Shown piece after piece: positions 7,208 to 15,147 of a DNA stretch of 64,000 bases; position 1 is the first letter of the stretch, and the number at the start of each line of letters is the position of its first letter. This DNA comes from DTU053 sp012520115. GTDB lineage: Bacteria > Bacillota > Clostridia > Oscillospirales > Acutalibacteraceae. The translations under genes were made by a program, and so were the position numbers. The notes beneath the pieces were generated by a model. It did no database searches. It was not told the DNA's origin and worked only from the letters and a program-made list of their open reading frames with translations. The stretch spans positions 682,001 through 746,000 of the forward strand of contig JBMNNB010000003.1 of NCBI GenBank assembly GCA_050953725.1. Direction: 5' to 3'.

Positions 7208-8068
7208 ATGGCGGCGAAAAAAGGCGGCTTGGGGCAGGGTCTTGATGCACTGTTCAACACAAATTCCGCCGAGGAGCTTTCGTCATCTGGCAAGGTTACC
7301 TTGAAAATAACGGATATAGAGCCGAACAGAAACCAGCCGAGAAAGGTCTTTGACGAGGCGGCTCTGACAGAGCTTTCCGAGAGCATTGCCCAGAACGGCA
7401 TTCTGCAGCCCCTGCTTGTCAGACCTATGGCGGACGGCTCATATCAGATAGTGGCGGGCGAAAGGCGCTGGCGGGCTGCACGCAAGGCGGGTCTGACGGA
7501 GGTTCCCGTATATATAAGGGCGCTCAGCGACGAAGAAGTTGCGGCAATGACCCTTGTGGAAAACCTGCAAAGACAGGACTTAAACCCCATCGAAGAGGCA
7601 CAGGGAATCAGCCGGCTTATGGAAGAATACGGCTACACCCAGGAGCAGACAGCCCAGAGGATAGGCAAATCAAGGTCAGCTGTTGCAAATGCGCTAAGGC
7701 TCTTGGCGCTTCCCGCAGATGTTCTCGAATATGTCCGTGACGGCCTTATTTCCGCCGGACATGCAAGAGCCCTTCTCTCTTTGGAAAACGAGGACTTGAT
7801 AAGGCACATGGCAAACGAGGTCATTGCAAAGGGCTATTCGGTCAGGGAAACCGAAAGATTAGTAAAAAAACTGACGAAGCGTGTCGAAATCCCAGAAGAA
7901 AAGCCCACAACGAAGCGGGATTCCTTCTTTGACGAGGTGGAATTGTCCTTAAGCGCCGCAACAGGCCGCAAGGTAAAGGTCAAGGGCGACGAAAAGGGCG
8001 GCAGCCTTGAAATCGAGTTTTACAGCTTAGAGGATTTAAAAGGACTCGCCGCATTGTTTGATGAATAA
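7208..8068 (+). CDS. parB: chromosome partition protein ParB/Spo0J
   Basis: This 286-residue protein has the ParB layout: a basic N-terminus (AAKKGGLGQGLDALF), the ParB/sulfiredoxin CTPase domain with the arginine motif GERRWRAA near residue 90, a helix-turn-helix around YTQEQTAQRIGKSRSAVANA (about 137-156) that reads parS, and a C-terminal dimerisation domain. ParB loads at parS, clamps DNA with CTP and spreads, recruiting SMC. AAAGGAGTGA provides the ribosome binding site. Two perfect parS sites stand upstream of the operon, and a weaker one lies at 26805. Confidence 0.96.
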   Translation: MAAKKGGLGQGLDALFNTNSAEELSSSGKVTLKITDIEPNRNQPRKVFDEAALTELSESIAQNGILQPLLVRPMADGSYQIVAGERRWRAARKAGLTEVPVYIRALSDEEVAAMTLVENLQRQDLNPIEEAQGISRLMEEYGYTQEQTAQRIGKSRSAVANALRLLALPADVLEYVRDGLISAGHARALLSLENEDLIRHMANEVIAKGYSVRETERLVKKLTKRVEIPEEKPTTKRDSFFDEVELSLSAATGRKVKVKGDEKGGSLEIEFYSLEDLKGLAALFDE

Positions 8069-8131
8069 GGCTATAAAATGCTAAATTTTTCACATAATAA
8101 ACGGAGAAATTAATATAAAGGAATGGTATAG

Positions 8132-9403
8132 ATGCTTGATATCAAACGCATAAGAGAAAACCCCGAGGCCGTAAAGGCGGCCATGAAAAGCCGCAATAAG
8201 GACATGGACGCCCTGATTGACGGCATTATCGAAATCGATGTAAAAAGGCGTGAGCTGACCGTAAAGGCCGACGGCATGAAGAGCGAGCAGAACGCCGCCA
8301 GCAAGGAAATCCCGAGGATAAAGAAGGAGGGCGGCGATGTTTCGGCCATTATGGCAAGGATGAACGCCCTGAAAGAGCAGATAAAGGAGATAGACGCAGA
8401 GCTTTCCGCTCTTGAGGACAAGCAAAAGGCAATCCTGCTCGAAATACCGAATATCCCCCACGAGAGCGTACCTAAGGGAGCCAGCGATGCGGACAATCTG
8501 GAAATCCGCCGCTTCGGTGAGCCGAGAGATTTCGGCTTTGAGCCTAAGCCCCACTGGGAGCTGGGCGAGGCTTTAGGCATTCTCGACCCGGAAACCGCCG
8601 CAAAGGTAACAGGCACAAGGTTCCACTTCTATAAGGGTCTGGGCGCAAGGTTAGAGAGAGCCATAACCAACTTCTTCCTTGATACACATACCGCAAACGG
8701 CTACACTGAGGTTTTCCCGCCCTTTATGGTAAACAGGGCCTCCATGACAGGCACAGGACAGCTGCCGAAGTTTGAGGAGGACGCATTTAAGCTCTCCAAC
8801 TTCGATTACTTCCTCATCCCCACCGCAGAGGTGCCCGTGACCAATATGTTCAGGGACGATATTCTCGACGGCAGCAGGCTGCCCATCAAATACTGCGCAT
8901 ATTCCGCCTGCTTCAGAGCAGAGGCGGGCAGCGCCGGCAGGGACACAAGGGGACTTATAAGGCAGCACCAGTTCAATAAGGTGGAGCTTGTTAAATTTGC
9001 CGACCCGGAGACCTCCTATGACGAGCTTGAGAGCCTTACAAATGACGCAGAGCGTGTGCTTCAGCTTCTCGGCCTGCCTTACAGGGTTGTGGCACTGAGC
9101 ACAGGCGACCTGGGCTTCTCCTCGGCCAAGACCTACGACATAGAGGTCTGGATGCCCTCCTACGGCAGGTATGTGGAGATTTCCTCCTGCTCGAATTTCG
9201 AGGACTTCCAGGCACGCAGAGCGTCCATAAGATTCAAAAAGACGCCTAAGGACAAGGCTGCCCTCGTCCACACCCTCAACGGCTCGGGCATAGCCGTGGG
9301 CAGGACCACCGCCGCAATACTCGAAAACTTCCAGAACGCCGACGGCTCGGTCACCGTTCCCGAGGTCCTTGTAAAATACATGGGCGTTGACGTCATTAAA
9401 TAG
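8132..9403 (+). CDS. serS: seryl-tRNA synthetase
   Basis: This class II synthetase of 423 residues charges tRNA-Ser. The N-terminal 100 residues form the charged antiparallel coiled coil that grips the tRNA long arm. The catalytic domain shows TAEVPVTN (serine-binding TxE loop), motif 2 (CFRAEAGSAGRDTRGL), and motif 3 (GSGIAVGRTTAAILEN) close to the C-terminus. The length is normal. It follows parB after 63 bases with its own AAAGGA site, and parAB-serS adjacency is seen in other Clostridia. No T-box leader can fit in the short gap. Confidence 0.97.
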   Translation: MLDIKRIRENPEAVKAAMKSRNKDMDALIDGIIEIDVKRRELTVKADGMKSEQNAASKEIPRIKKEGGDVSAIMARMNALKEQIKEIDAELSALEDKQKAILLEIPNIPHESVPKGASDADNLEIRRFGEPRDFGFEPKPHWELGEALGILDPETAAKVTGTRFHFYKGLGARLERAITNFFLDTHTANGYTEVFPPFMVNRASMTGTGQLPKFEEDAFKLSNFDYFLIPTAEVPVTNMFRDDILDGSRLPIKYCAYSACFRAEAGSAGRDTRGLIRQHQFNKVELVKFADPETSYDELESLTNDAERVLQLLGLPYRVVALSTGDLGFSSAKTYDIEVWMPSYGRYVEISSCSNFEDFQARRASIRFKKTPKDKAALVHTLNGSGIAVGRTTAAILENFQNADGSVTVPEVLVKYMGVDVIK

Positions 9404-9439
9404 ACCGGAAGATAATAATAAAATTGGAATTTTTTAAGA

Positions 9440-9468
9440 TTGAAAATGCCGCTTGTTTCTGATATAAT
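9440..9468 (+). promoter_or_regulatory. strong promoter upstream of structured RNA and tRNA-Leu
   Basis: TTGAAA at 9440-9445 and TATAAT at 9463-9468 have an optimal 17-base spacer. Transcription would begin near 9474, about 200 bases before tRNA-Leu. Confidence 0.8.
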
Positions 9469-9473
9469 ACGTC

Positions 9474-9665
9474 AGAAGCATAGCGGAAAATGAGTAAGCT
9501 CTATAGTTTAAAGCTAAACCTGCTTCGGGGAGTCCTTCGGGATTCCCCGATATAGAGTTTTCTGAGGCTGAGTTTAAACATCTTTGCATTTAAAATGCAA
9601 AACACCTCGCCCCGACAACGCAGTCAGGGCAAGGCAAAGCGGCAACGGATGTTTTGTTGCAAACG
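9474..9665 (+). ncRNA. candidate structured noncoding RNA
   Basis: The promoter-driven stretch of about 190 bases is rich in strong stems. CTCTATA at 9498-9504 pairs with TATAGAG at 9552-9558, enclosing a GTTTA/TAAAC hairpin and a stable CGGGGA/TCCCCG stem capped by TCC-TTCG-GGA, a three-way junction. Further on are a TTTGCATTT/AAATGCAAA palindrome, a GCCC-GAC/GTC-GGGC hairpin, and AAACATC pairing with GATGTTT. There is no open frame with a ribosome binding site. It matches none of the tmRNA, RNase P or SRP RNA landmarks I can recall. The size is compatible with a 6S-like RNA, but that is not shown. The first 85 bases, ending in TTTTCT, could also be a separate short transcript. Confidence 0.5.
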
Positions 9666-9675
9666 CAAATATTAT

Positions 9676-9760
9676 GCGGGTATGGCGGAATTGGCAGACG
9701 TGCAAGATTTAGGATCTTGTGCCAGCAGGCGTGCAGGTTCGACCCCTGTTACCCGCACCA
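9676..9760 (+). tRNA. tRNA-Leu (anticodon TAG)
   Basis: The 85-base class II tRNA has acceptor GCGGGTA paired with TACCCGC, an anticodon loop TTTAGGA giving TAG, a long variable arm, TTCGACC in the T arm, and encoded CCA. A strong terminator follows. It probably shares the promoter at 9440-9468 with the structured RNA. Confidence 0.95.
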
Positions 9761-9765
9761 GACAG

Positions 9766-9811
9766 AAAAATCCGAACTTTACTTTTACAAAAGTAGGGTT
9801 CGGATTTTTGC
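9766..9811 (+). terminator. terminator after tRNA-Leu
   Basis: AAAAATCCGAAC pairs with GTTCGGATTTTT, extended inwards by TACTTTT/AAAAGTA, making a long stem that ends in five T. Confidence 0.9.
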
Positions 9812-9856
9812 TTTTGTACCTGTCCGCATGGATGTAAAAGCTATGTTTTTTTCAGC

Positions 9857-9886
9857 TTGGCACAATTCGCTTTTTTGTGATATAAT
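9857..9886 (+). promoter_or_regulatory. promoter for the DUF1538/P-II operon
   Basis: TTGGCA at 9857-9862 and TATAAT at 9881-9886 are 18 bases apart, about 100 bases upstream of the DUF1538 gene start. Confidence 0.65.
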
Positions 9887-9982
9887 ATTAACGCTTATAC
9901 TTAACAAAAGAGATTCTGATTGATAGGAAGCCAAAAAAGCGGCAGAATTAATACAACAGATTAAACTCAAAGAGGTGATGTT

Positions 9983-11500
9983 TTGAGAGAGCTTACTGGC
10001 AAATTAAAAGAAGTACTGATGTCGGTGCTGCCTATTACATTTATTGTTCTGGTACTTCATTTTACCATAAGCCCATTGGAAACAAATATGTTATATGCTT
10101 TTCTTATCGGCTCTGCTCTTGTAATTATCGGACTGACGGTATTCCTGTTCGGAATCGACCAAGGGCTTGAACCGATCGGACACGGTATCGGAAATACAAT
10201 TACAAATTTAAACAGCTATGCGGTACTCATTACGGTCAGTCTGATTTTAGGCTTTTTTATTTCCTTTGCCGAGCCCGATTTGCACATTCTCGCTTTTCAG
10301 GTGGACAGCGTGACTTCCGGTCAGTTTGATAAAACTCTGATGGTGATTGTAGTCTCTGTCGGAATCGGAGTTATGATGACTCTCGGAATGCTGCGCATCC
10401 TTAGAGATATCAGGCTTAAATATGTGTTCACGGGCGCATACGCTCTGATACTTATACTGTCTTTATTCTCCACATCTGATTTTCTGGCCATAGCATTTGA
10501 TGCTTCCGGAGCTACAACTGGTGCTATCACCGTTCCTTTTATACTGGCACTGGTCGCCGGTGTCTCTGCCATGAAAAAAGACAGTAAGGTGAGCGAAGCC
10601 GACAACTTCGGATTGGTAGGAATTTCATCGACAGGCGCAATTCTCGGAGTTCTGATTACAGGTCTTTTTATAAAAGAAGAAAAACTCAGCGGCGCTTTGC
10701 CGCCGGCAGAGATAGCAGAGACCAATCTGCTTGGCACATATGCAACAAAGCTGCCTCACATTGCATTGGATTCTCTCCTTACACTGCTCCCGATTATTGT
10801 CGCATATATTATTTTTCAGGTATTTTTCTTAAAACATAAAAGGAGAAAGGTTTTTGATATCTGCCGAGGCATAGTCTTAACTTTTTCAGGGCTTGTAATA
10901 TTTTTACTGGGCGTAAACGGCGGATTTATGGAAGTGGGCGCCCGTTTAGGAATGCAGCTGACCTCGATGGAGTCAGATATTCCGGTTCTTATTGTGGCTG
11001 CACTGCTCGGGCTTACCACCGTACTGGCTGAGCCGGCTGTTCATGTATTAACGAATCAGGTGGAAGACGTCACCGGCGGCTCGGTCAGGCGCAATCTGGT
11101 TCTCATATTTTTATCAGTGGCAGTCGGACTGTCGATATTCATGTCTTCTTTGAGGATTCTCATACCCGAAATACAGCTGTGGATGTATCTGCTGCCCGGC
11201 TTTGGTCTGGCCGTAATACTATCTTACCTCGTCCCGGATTTGTTTGTGGGTATGGCCTTTGATGCGGGCGGTGTTGCTTCAGGCCCCATGACAGCCACCT
11301 TCTCTCTTGCCTTTGTTCAGGGTATGGCTGCTCAGGTTCCGGGTGCCGACGTGGTAGCGGATGGCTTCGGTATGATAGCAATCGTTGCAATGATGCCGAT
11401 TATAGCAATCGAACTGCTCGGCGCAATCTATAAGTTGAAATTACGCAAGGCTGATGCTGCAATTCGTAAAAAGCGGTTAACAGGAGGTATAGACGAATGA
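9983..11500 (+). CDS. DUF1538 family integral membrane protein
   Basis: This 505-residue polytopic membrane protein belongs to DUF1538. It is built as two related halves (about 1-240 and 260-490), each starting with hydrophobic helices and sharing the pattern FLFGIDQGLEPIG versus FLLGVNGGFMEVG, then AEPDLHIL versus AEPAVHVL, and GASGATTG-like small-residue turns, suggesting an internal duplication as in many carriers. Translation starts at TTG 9983-9985 after AGAGGTGAT. The downstream gene encodes a tandem P-II protein and overlaps its stop by four bases, so the pair is translationally coupled. The family is functionally uncharacterised; a transport role regulated by P-II is an inference from context. 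Confidence 0.85.
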   Translation: MRELTGKLKEVLMSVLPITFIVLVLHFTISPLETNMLYAFLIGSALVIIGLTVFLFGIDQGLEPIGHGIGNTITNLNSYAVLITVSLILGFFISFAEPDLHILAFQVDSVTSGQFDKTLMVIVVSVGIGVMMTLGMLRILRDIRLKYVFTGAYALILILSLFSTSDFLAIAFDASGATTGAITVPFILALVAGVSAMKKDSKVSEADNFGLVGISSTGAILGVLITGLFIKEEKLSGALPPAEIAETNLLGTYATKLPHIALDSLLTLLPIIVAYIIFQVFFLKHKRRKVFDICRGIVLTFSGLVIFLLGVNGGFMEVGARLGMQLTSMESDIPVLIVAALLGLTTVLAEPAVHVLTNQVEDVTGGSVRRNLVLIFLSVAVGLSIFMSSLRILIPEIQLWMYLLPGFGLAVILSYLVPDLFVGMAFDAGGVASGPMTATFSLAFVQGMAAQVPGADVVADGFGMIAIVAMMPIIAIELLGAIYKLKLRKADAAIRKKRLTGGIDE

Positions 11501-12192
11501 ACGAATCGACCGGTGAACAGCAGTTTTTGATAATGACACTCATCCTGAGTGAAAATCAATGTCAAAAAATTGACCGAATTTTCAAAGAAAAAGATGTCCA
11601 CGGCGGGATTAAAATACTCGGTAAAGGCACGGTAAAAAGTGCTGCTTTGAAATTGTTCGGAATAAAGAGCCAGAAGCAAATCATAATGAGTTTTCTGGTG
11701 GAAAAAGAAAAAGAAGAAAAATTACTGGACTTTTTCGTAAATGAACTCCATCTTAACAGGCACGGTCATGGAATTGTCTATACGACAGCTGCAGTAACCG
11801 CAGACCGGATAGTGAACAGTCAGCAGGGCACTCTTAATATAATGCAAGAGAGGGAAGCAGAGAGTATGTATAAGAAACTTACGGTAATCGTCAATCGAGG
11901 TATGGCGGAGGATGTAATGGATATAGCACGCAAAGCAGGTGCAACCGGCGGTACGATTCTGCACGGACGGGGAACCGCCTCGGAGATTGCCGTGAAATTA
12001 TTAGGCATGGAAATAGAGCCGGAAAAAGAGCTGGTTATGATTCTTTTGCCGAGCGATTTAACCGAAAAGGTAGTGAATACTCTGTACAACGAGCTTAAAC
12101 TGGACCTTCCCGGAAACGGGGTTTTGTTCGTCGAATCTGTTCTGAGCGTCCACGGTCTTTTTGATTCGGCGTCCGATAAGAATACCCATTAA
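11497..12192 (+). CDS. tandem-domain P-II family nitrogen-regulator-like protein
   Basis: This 231-residue protein contains two P-II-like (GlnB) ferredoxin folds in tandem. The first (about 8-95) has FLIMTLILSENQCQKIDRIF and ends KEEKLLDFFVNELHL; the second (about 126-225) opens MYKKLTVIVNRGMAEDVMDI, has GGTILHGRGTAS in the T-loop position, and ends VVNTLYNELKL. The tyrosine T-loop sequence of classical GlnB is not present, so uridylylation is unlikely. Classical P-II proteins sense 2-oxoglutarate and ATP/ADP and bind membrane transporters. The ATGA overlap with the DUF1538 gene implies they act together, with this protein probably gating or sensing for the membrane protein. Two P-II-like domains in one chain would give a pseudo-oligomer different from the usual trimer of identical subunits. 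Confidence 0.85.
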   Translation: MNESTGEQQFLIMTLILSENQCQKIDRIFKEKDVHGGIKILGKGTVKSAALKLFGIKSQKQIIMSFLVEKEKEEKLLDFFVNELHLNRHGHGIVYTTAAVTADRIVNSQQGTLNIMQEREAESMYKKLTVIVNRGMAEDVMDIARKAGATGGTILHGRGTASEIAVKLLGMEIEPEKELVMILLPSDLTEKVVNTLYNELKLDLPGNGVLFVESVLSVHGLFDSASDKNTH

Positions 12193-12261
12193 AAGAAAAC
12201 GTTCAGAGCGGTAGCGCAACAGAGTTTTACGCCGGCGAAGTGTACTTGCTGCACTAAACAG

Positions 12262-12303
12262 AACGCTGATATTGATACATAAGTGTCAACGTCAGCGTTT
12301 TTG
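12262..12303 (+). terminator. terminator after the P-II gene
   Basis: AACGCTGA at 12262-12269 pairs with TCAGCGTT at 12292-12299, with an inner TTGATACA/TGTCAA stem, followed by TTT. Confidence 0.8.
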
Positions 12304-12399
12304 GCTGCCCGCAAAATTTTAATCGGGATTGACCTGACTGAAAACAGGCGTTATTGTAAGAGTAAGGGCATTGATTATCTTTAAAGCGAGGAGAGGATT

Positions 12400-12840
12400 A
12401 TGAGGACAGCGATTGTGTATGTGTCAAAGCATCACGGCAATACGAAGAAACTGGTCGATGCTATTGCGGAAAAATATGAAATCACGGCAATCGACGCTAT
12501 GAAGCACAGCACCTTTGATTTGTCAGAGTTTGACCGTATAGGCTTTGCTTCGGGCATCGCCGGCAGCAAATTCTACCCGCAGATGCGCAAAATAATGAAA
12601 GAGAAGCTGCCCGAGGGCAAGGATGTGTTTTTCCTTTACACCTGCGGATTTAAGACGAACAGGTACTGCAACGCAGTACGCAAAATCGCCGAAAAGAAAA
12701 AGGCAAGGATACTCGGCGAATACGGCTGCTTAGGCTATGACACCGTAGGACCCTTTAAGCTGATAGGCGGCATAGCAAAGGGTCACCCCGATGAGAGTGA
12801 AATACAAAAGGCAGTCGAGTTCTACGGCGGCTTAAAATAG
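12400..12840 (+). CDS. flavodoxin-family protein
   Basis: This 146-residue protein starts MRTAIVYVSKHHGNTKKLVD, where SKHHGNTKK is the phosphate-binding loop of flavodoxin for FMN. It has the length and alternating strand/helix pattern of a short-chain flavodoxin, with VFFLYTCGF and LGEYGCLGYDT in the isoalloxazine-contact loops. It would carry electrons in low-potential reactions. A GAGGAGAGG site precedes the ATG. It is monocistronic, with a terminator directly after. The redox partner cannot be told. Confidence 0.85.
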   Translation: MRTAIVYVSKHHGNTKKLVDAIAEKYEITAIDAMKHSTFDLSEFDRIGFASGIAGSKFYPQMRKIMKEKLPEGKDVFFLYTCGFKTNRYCNAVRKIAEKKKARILGEYGCLGYDTVGPFKLIGGIAKGHPDESEIQKAVEFYGGLK

Positions 12841-12855
12841 AGAGTATAGCTATAA

Positions 12856-12886
12856 AAGAGCAATCCGAGGATTGCTCTTTTTTTAT
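12856..12886 (+). terminator. terminator after flavodoxin gene
   Basis: AGAGCAATCC and GGATTGCTCT flank a two-base GA loop and are followed by seven T. Confidence 0.9.
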
Positions 12887-12910
12887 GTCGCCCCATGTCC
12901 GATATACAAA

Positions 12911-12937
12911 GTAACAAAGGTGTAACTGAAATGTAAC
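12911..12937 (+). promoter_or_regulatory. three direct GTAAC repeats at 11-base spacing
   Basis: GTAAC occurs at 12911-12915, 12922-12926 and 12933-12937, exactly 11 bases apart, so all three face the same side of the helix. This is the pattern of sites for OmpR/PhoB-type response regulators. It lies just after the flavodoxin terminator and about 170 bases before the sigma-factor start. Confidence 0.45.
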
Positions 12938-12978
12938 CGCAGTGAAGTTGAATAATTTACCGCTTTGTGCAACAATAG

Positions 12979-13024
12979 CCACGGGTGCGGCGATGAAGAG
13001 TACTTACTTATTTCCATGCCGTGG
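12979..13024 (+). other. leader hairpin before the sigma factor gene
   Basis: CCACGG at 12979-12984 pairs with CCGTGG at 13019-13024 around a 34-base loop, followed by GTATTTTTC. It could act as an attenuator or be incidental. No known riboswitch class is recognised. Confidence 0.3.
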
Positions 13025-13102
13025 GTATTTTTCTTCACGAATATCTACTCTCAAATCCTGTCTATATAAATGAAGGCTAAAATGCGTCAAAGGAGGGCTT
13101 AT

Positions 13103-13651
13103 GTGGAAGATGAATTGATTGTCGAGCTATACCTTATGCGCAATCAGGAGGCCATAAGGGAAAGTCAGCTTAAATTCGGCAGAATCCTCATGAACATATC
13201 CTTTTGTATATTGGAAAGCCATGAGGACAGCGAGGAATGTGTGAACGACACATATTTAAAGGCGTGGGAGTCAATTCCGCCCCAAAAGCCCGAAAACCTG
13301 TGCGCTTACCTCGGCAGGATAGTACGGAACCTGTCCATAAATCGCCTTAATGCGAAAAGGGCGCAAAAGCGAGGCGGGGGGTTGCTCGCTGAGCTGACGG
13401 ACTGCATACCCTCATGTGAGAACCCACATGAGAGTGCACAAGCCGCTCTGTTAAGGGACGCAATTGTAAGCTGGCTCTACTCTTTGCCACAGGATGACCG
13501 TGTGCTTTTTCTCCGCCGCTACTGGTATGGCGACAGTCTGAATGAATTAGCCTATGAATGTGGGGTAACGCCCAAAAAGCTTGCCGGACGGATGTTCAGA
13601 CTTCGGCAAAGCCTTAAAAAAGCCTTAGAAAGAGAGGAGATTTCGTTGTGA
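13103..13651 (+). CDS. ECF-type RNA polymerase sigma factor
   Basis: This sigma-70-family factor has about 182 residues from a GTG start at 13103, chosen because AAAGGAGG lies six bases before it; a longer frame beginning at 13070 would place that Shine-Dalgarno inside the gene. Region 2 includes CVNDTYLKAWESIPPQ and LCAYLGRIVRNLSINRLNAK; region 4 is LPQDDRVLFLRRYWYGDSLN followed by a helix-turn-helix (ELAYECGVTPKKLAGRMFRL). It overlaps by four bases the next gene, which encodes a protein with a cytoplasmic N-terminus, one membrane helix and an outer serpin domain. ECF factors are usually paired with a membrane anti-sigma factor in exactly this position. Confidence 0.9.
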   Translation: MEDELIVELYLMRNQEAIRESQLKFGRILMNISFCILESHEDSEECVNDTYLKAWESIPPQKPENLCAYLGRIVRNLSINRLNAKRAQKRGGGLLAELTDCIPSCENPHESAQAALLRDAIVSWLYSLPQDDRVLFLRRYWYGDSLNELAYECGVTPKKLAGRMFRLRQSLKKALEREEISL

Positions 13652-15102
13652 AGGAAGAAAAGATTTTTAACGCCATAACCGAAGTGCCGGATGAGCTTAT
13701 CGAAGAAGCGAAAAACACGCCCCTTAGGCAAAAGTCTAAGCAGCCGTGGCTTAAGTGGGCAGCGGCAGCCGCCTGCATGGTCCTTATTATCACCGCCGTA
13801 TTGAACCTGCCTGCCTTAAAGCAATCCGACACCCCGCCGACCACAGACACCCCGAGCACTGCGGACACGCCGCCTACCGCTGCTCCCACAGAGCCTGTTA
13901 CATTTGACTCTCAGCTTATATATCAGCCTCTTTACAAGGTAACTCTGCCAAAGGCATATTCAATGTATGAGAGCAGGGTAGATTTAATAGCGCAAAATCC
14001 CGTAGAGGATACATTCCTCTCATCGCTTACGAATTTCTCATACAAGACAGCCTCAGAAGTATTAAAGGCAAGCAAGGGCAACATAAACTTCTCGCCGCTG
14101 TCTTTGTATTACGCTTTATCCCTTGCGACTGCGGGCGCAGAGGGCAAAACCGCCGAGGAGCTTAATAATTTACTCGGAGTGTCCGACAAGCAGACTCTGT
14201 TGACCCAGGGCGGCAACCTTTATCGCCGACTTTACTCGGATAATGAGCTTGCGAAGATTAAAGTCGCAAATTCCCTGTGGATAAACAATCTGGCGGGCAT
14301 AAGGCAGGACTTTGTAAAGAACGCCGCAGAGAGCTTTTATGCCGAGAGCTACAATATTGACTATAAAGACATAAGGACAAAAGAACTGATGAAAAGCTGG
14401 GTAAAGGACAACACGGGCGGCACTGTCACACCTGTCATCGAGCTTGACCCTAATGAGCTTATGTCCATAATGAACACCATATATTTCTCCGCCCAGTGGA
14501 CAGATAAATTTGACGAAAAGGACACCAAAAAGGGCGTTTTCTATACCGACGGCAAAACTCAGGTCAAGTGTGACTTTATGCGCAGGGACGAGGCCGAATC
14601 GATGTACTATAAGGGCAGTAACTTTACAAGGGCAACACTCGGTTTGTCTACCGCACACATGACCTTTGTCCTCCCCGATGAGGGCGTATCCCTTGATGAG
14701 TTTCTCTCCTCCGAAGCATCTCTTAAGTCAGCCCTTGAAGGCGGCGAGGAGAATATGATTTATGTTAACTGGCAGCTGCCCAAATTCAGCTTCGGCTCAG
14801 AAGTCGAGCTGAAAGAGCCCTTGAAAAAGCTCGGTGTAAATACGGCATTCAGCGGCGAAGCAGACTTTAGAGGAATTTCATCAGAAAAGGCGTTCATTAC
14901 CTCTTTGTCACAAAACACGCACATCGGCATCGATGAAACGGGCGTGACAGCGGCCGCATTCACCAGTTTAGGGTACGGCATGGGCGGACCCGAGCAGAAA
15001 TATGCGGATATGATATTAAACCGCCCCTTTATCTTCGCCATTTACACAGGCAACGGCACCCCGCTGTTTATGGGAGTTTGCCGCAATCCCGCACAGAGCT
15101 GA
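13648..15102 (+). CDS. membrane-anchored serpin, possible anti-sigma function
   Basis: This 484-residue protein has three parts: a cytoplasmic N-terminus of about 34 residues (FNAITEVPDELIEEAKN, similar to the start of clostridial ECF anti-sigma factors), one membrane helix at about 35-54, a Pro/Thr-rich linker at 58-85, and a serpin domain from about 110 to the end. Serpin marks include NINFSPLSLYYALSLATAGA, the NTIYFSAQWTDKF breach region, the hinge GIDETGVTAAAFT before the reactive-centre loop, and the C-terminal NRPFIFAIY...PLFMGV. Serpins trap serine or cysteine proteases irreversibly. The start is GTG, with AGGAG eight bases upstream, overlapping the sigma gene. Inhibitory activity is likely from the small-residue hinge; a link between protease capture and sigma release is speculation. 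Confidence 0.88.
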   Translation: MKEEKIFNAITEVPDELIEEAKNTPLRQKSKQPWLKWAAAAACMVLIITAVLNLPALKQSDTPPTTDTPSTADTPPTAAPTEPVTFDSQLIYQPLYKVTLPKAYSMYESRVDLIAQNPVEDTFLSSLTNFSYKTASEVLKASKGNINFSPLSLYYALSLATAGAEGKTAEELNNLLGVSDKQTLLTQGGNLYRRLYSDNELAKIKVANSLWINNLAGIRQDFVKNAAESFYAESYNIDYKDIRTKELMKSWVKDNTGGTVTPVIELDPNELMSIMNTIYFSAQWTDKFDEKDTKKGVFYTDGKTQVKCDFMRRDEAESMYYKGSNFTRATLGLSTAHMTFVLPDEGVSLDEFLSSEASLKSALEGGEENMIYVNWQLPKFSFGSEVELKEPLKKLGVNTAFSGEADFRGISSEKAFITSLSQNTHIGIDETGVTAAAFTSLGYGMGGPEQKYADMILNRPFIFAIYTGNGTPLFMGVCRNPAQS

Positions 15103-15116
15103 AACTTCCCATAATA

Positions 15117-15147
15117 AAACCGCCTGTTTTCACAGGCGGCTTTTTTC
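15117..15147. terminator. bidirectional terminator between serpin and MATE genes
   Basis: ACCGCCTGT and ACAGGCGGC flank a TTTC loop, with T runs on both strands. It serves the convergent serpin (plus) and MATE (minus) genes. Confidence 0.85.

Noticed and set aside
8069..8131. T-box leader upstream of serS
   Set aside because: The gap between parB and serS is only 63 bases, too short for a T-box, and no specifier stem is visible.
8090..8616. Reverse-strand frames across serS
   Set aside because: They lie opposite to a complete, conserved seryl-tRNA synthetase and have no ribosome site; shadow frames.
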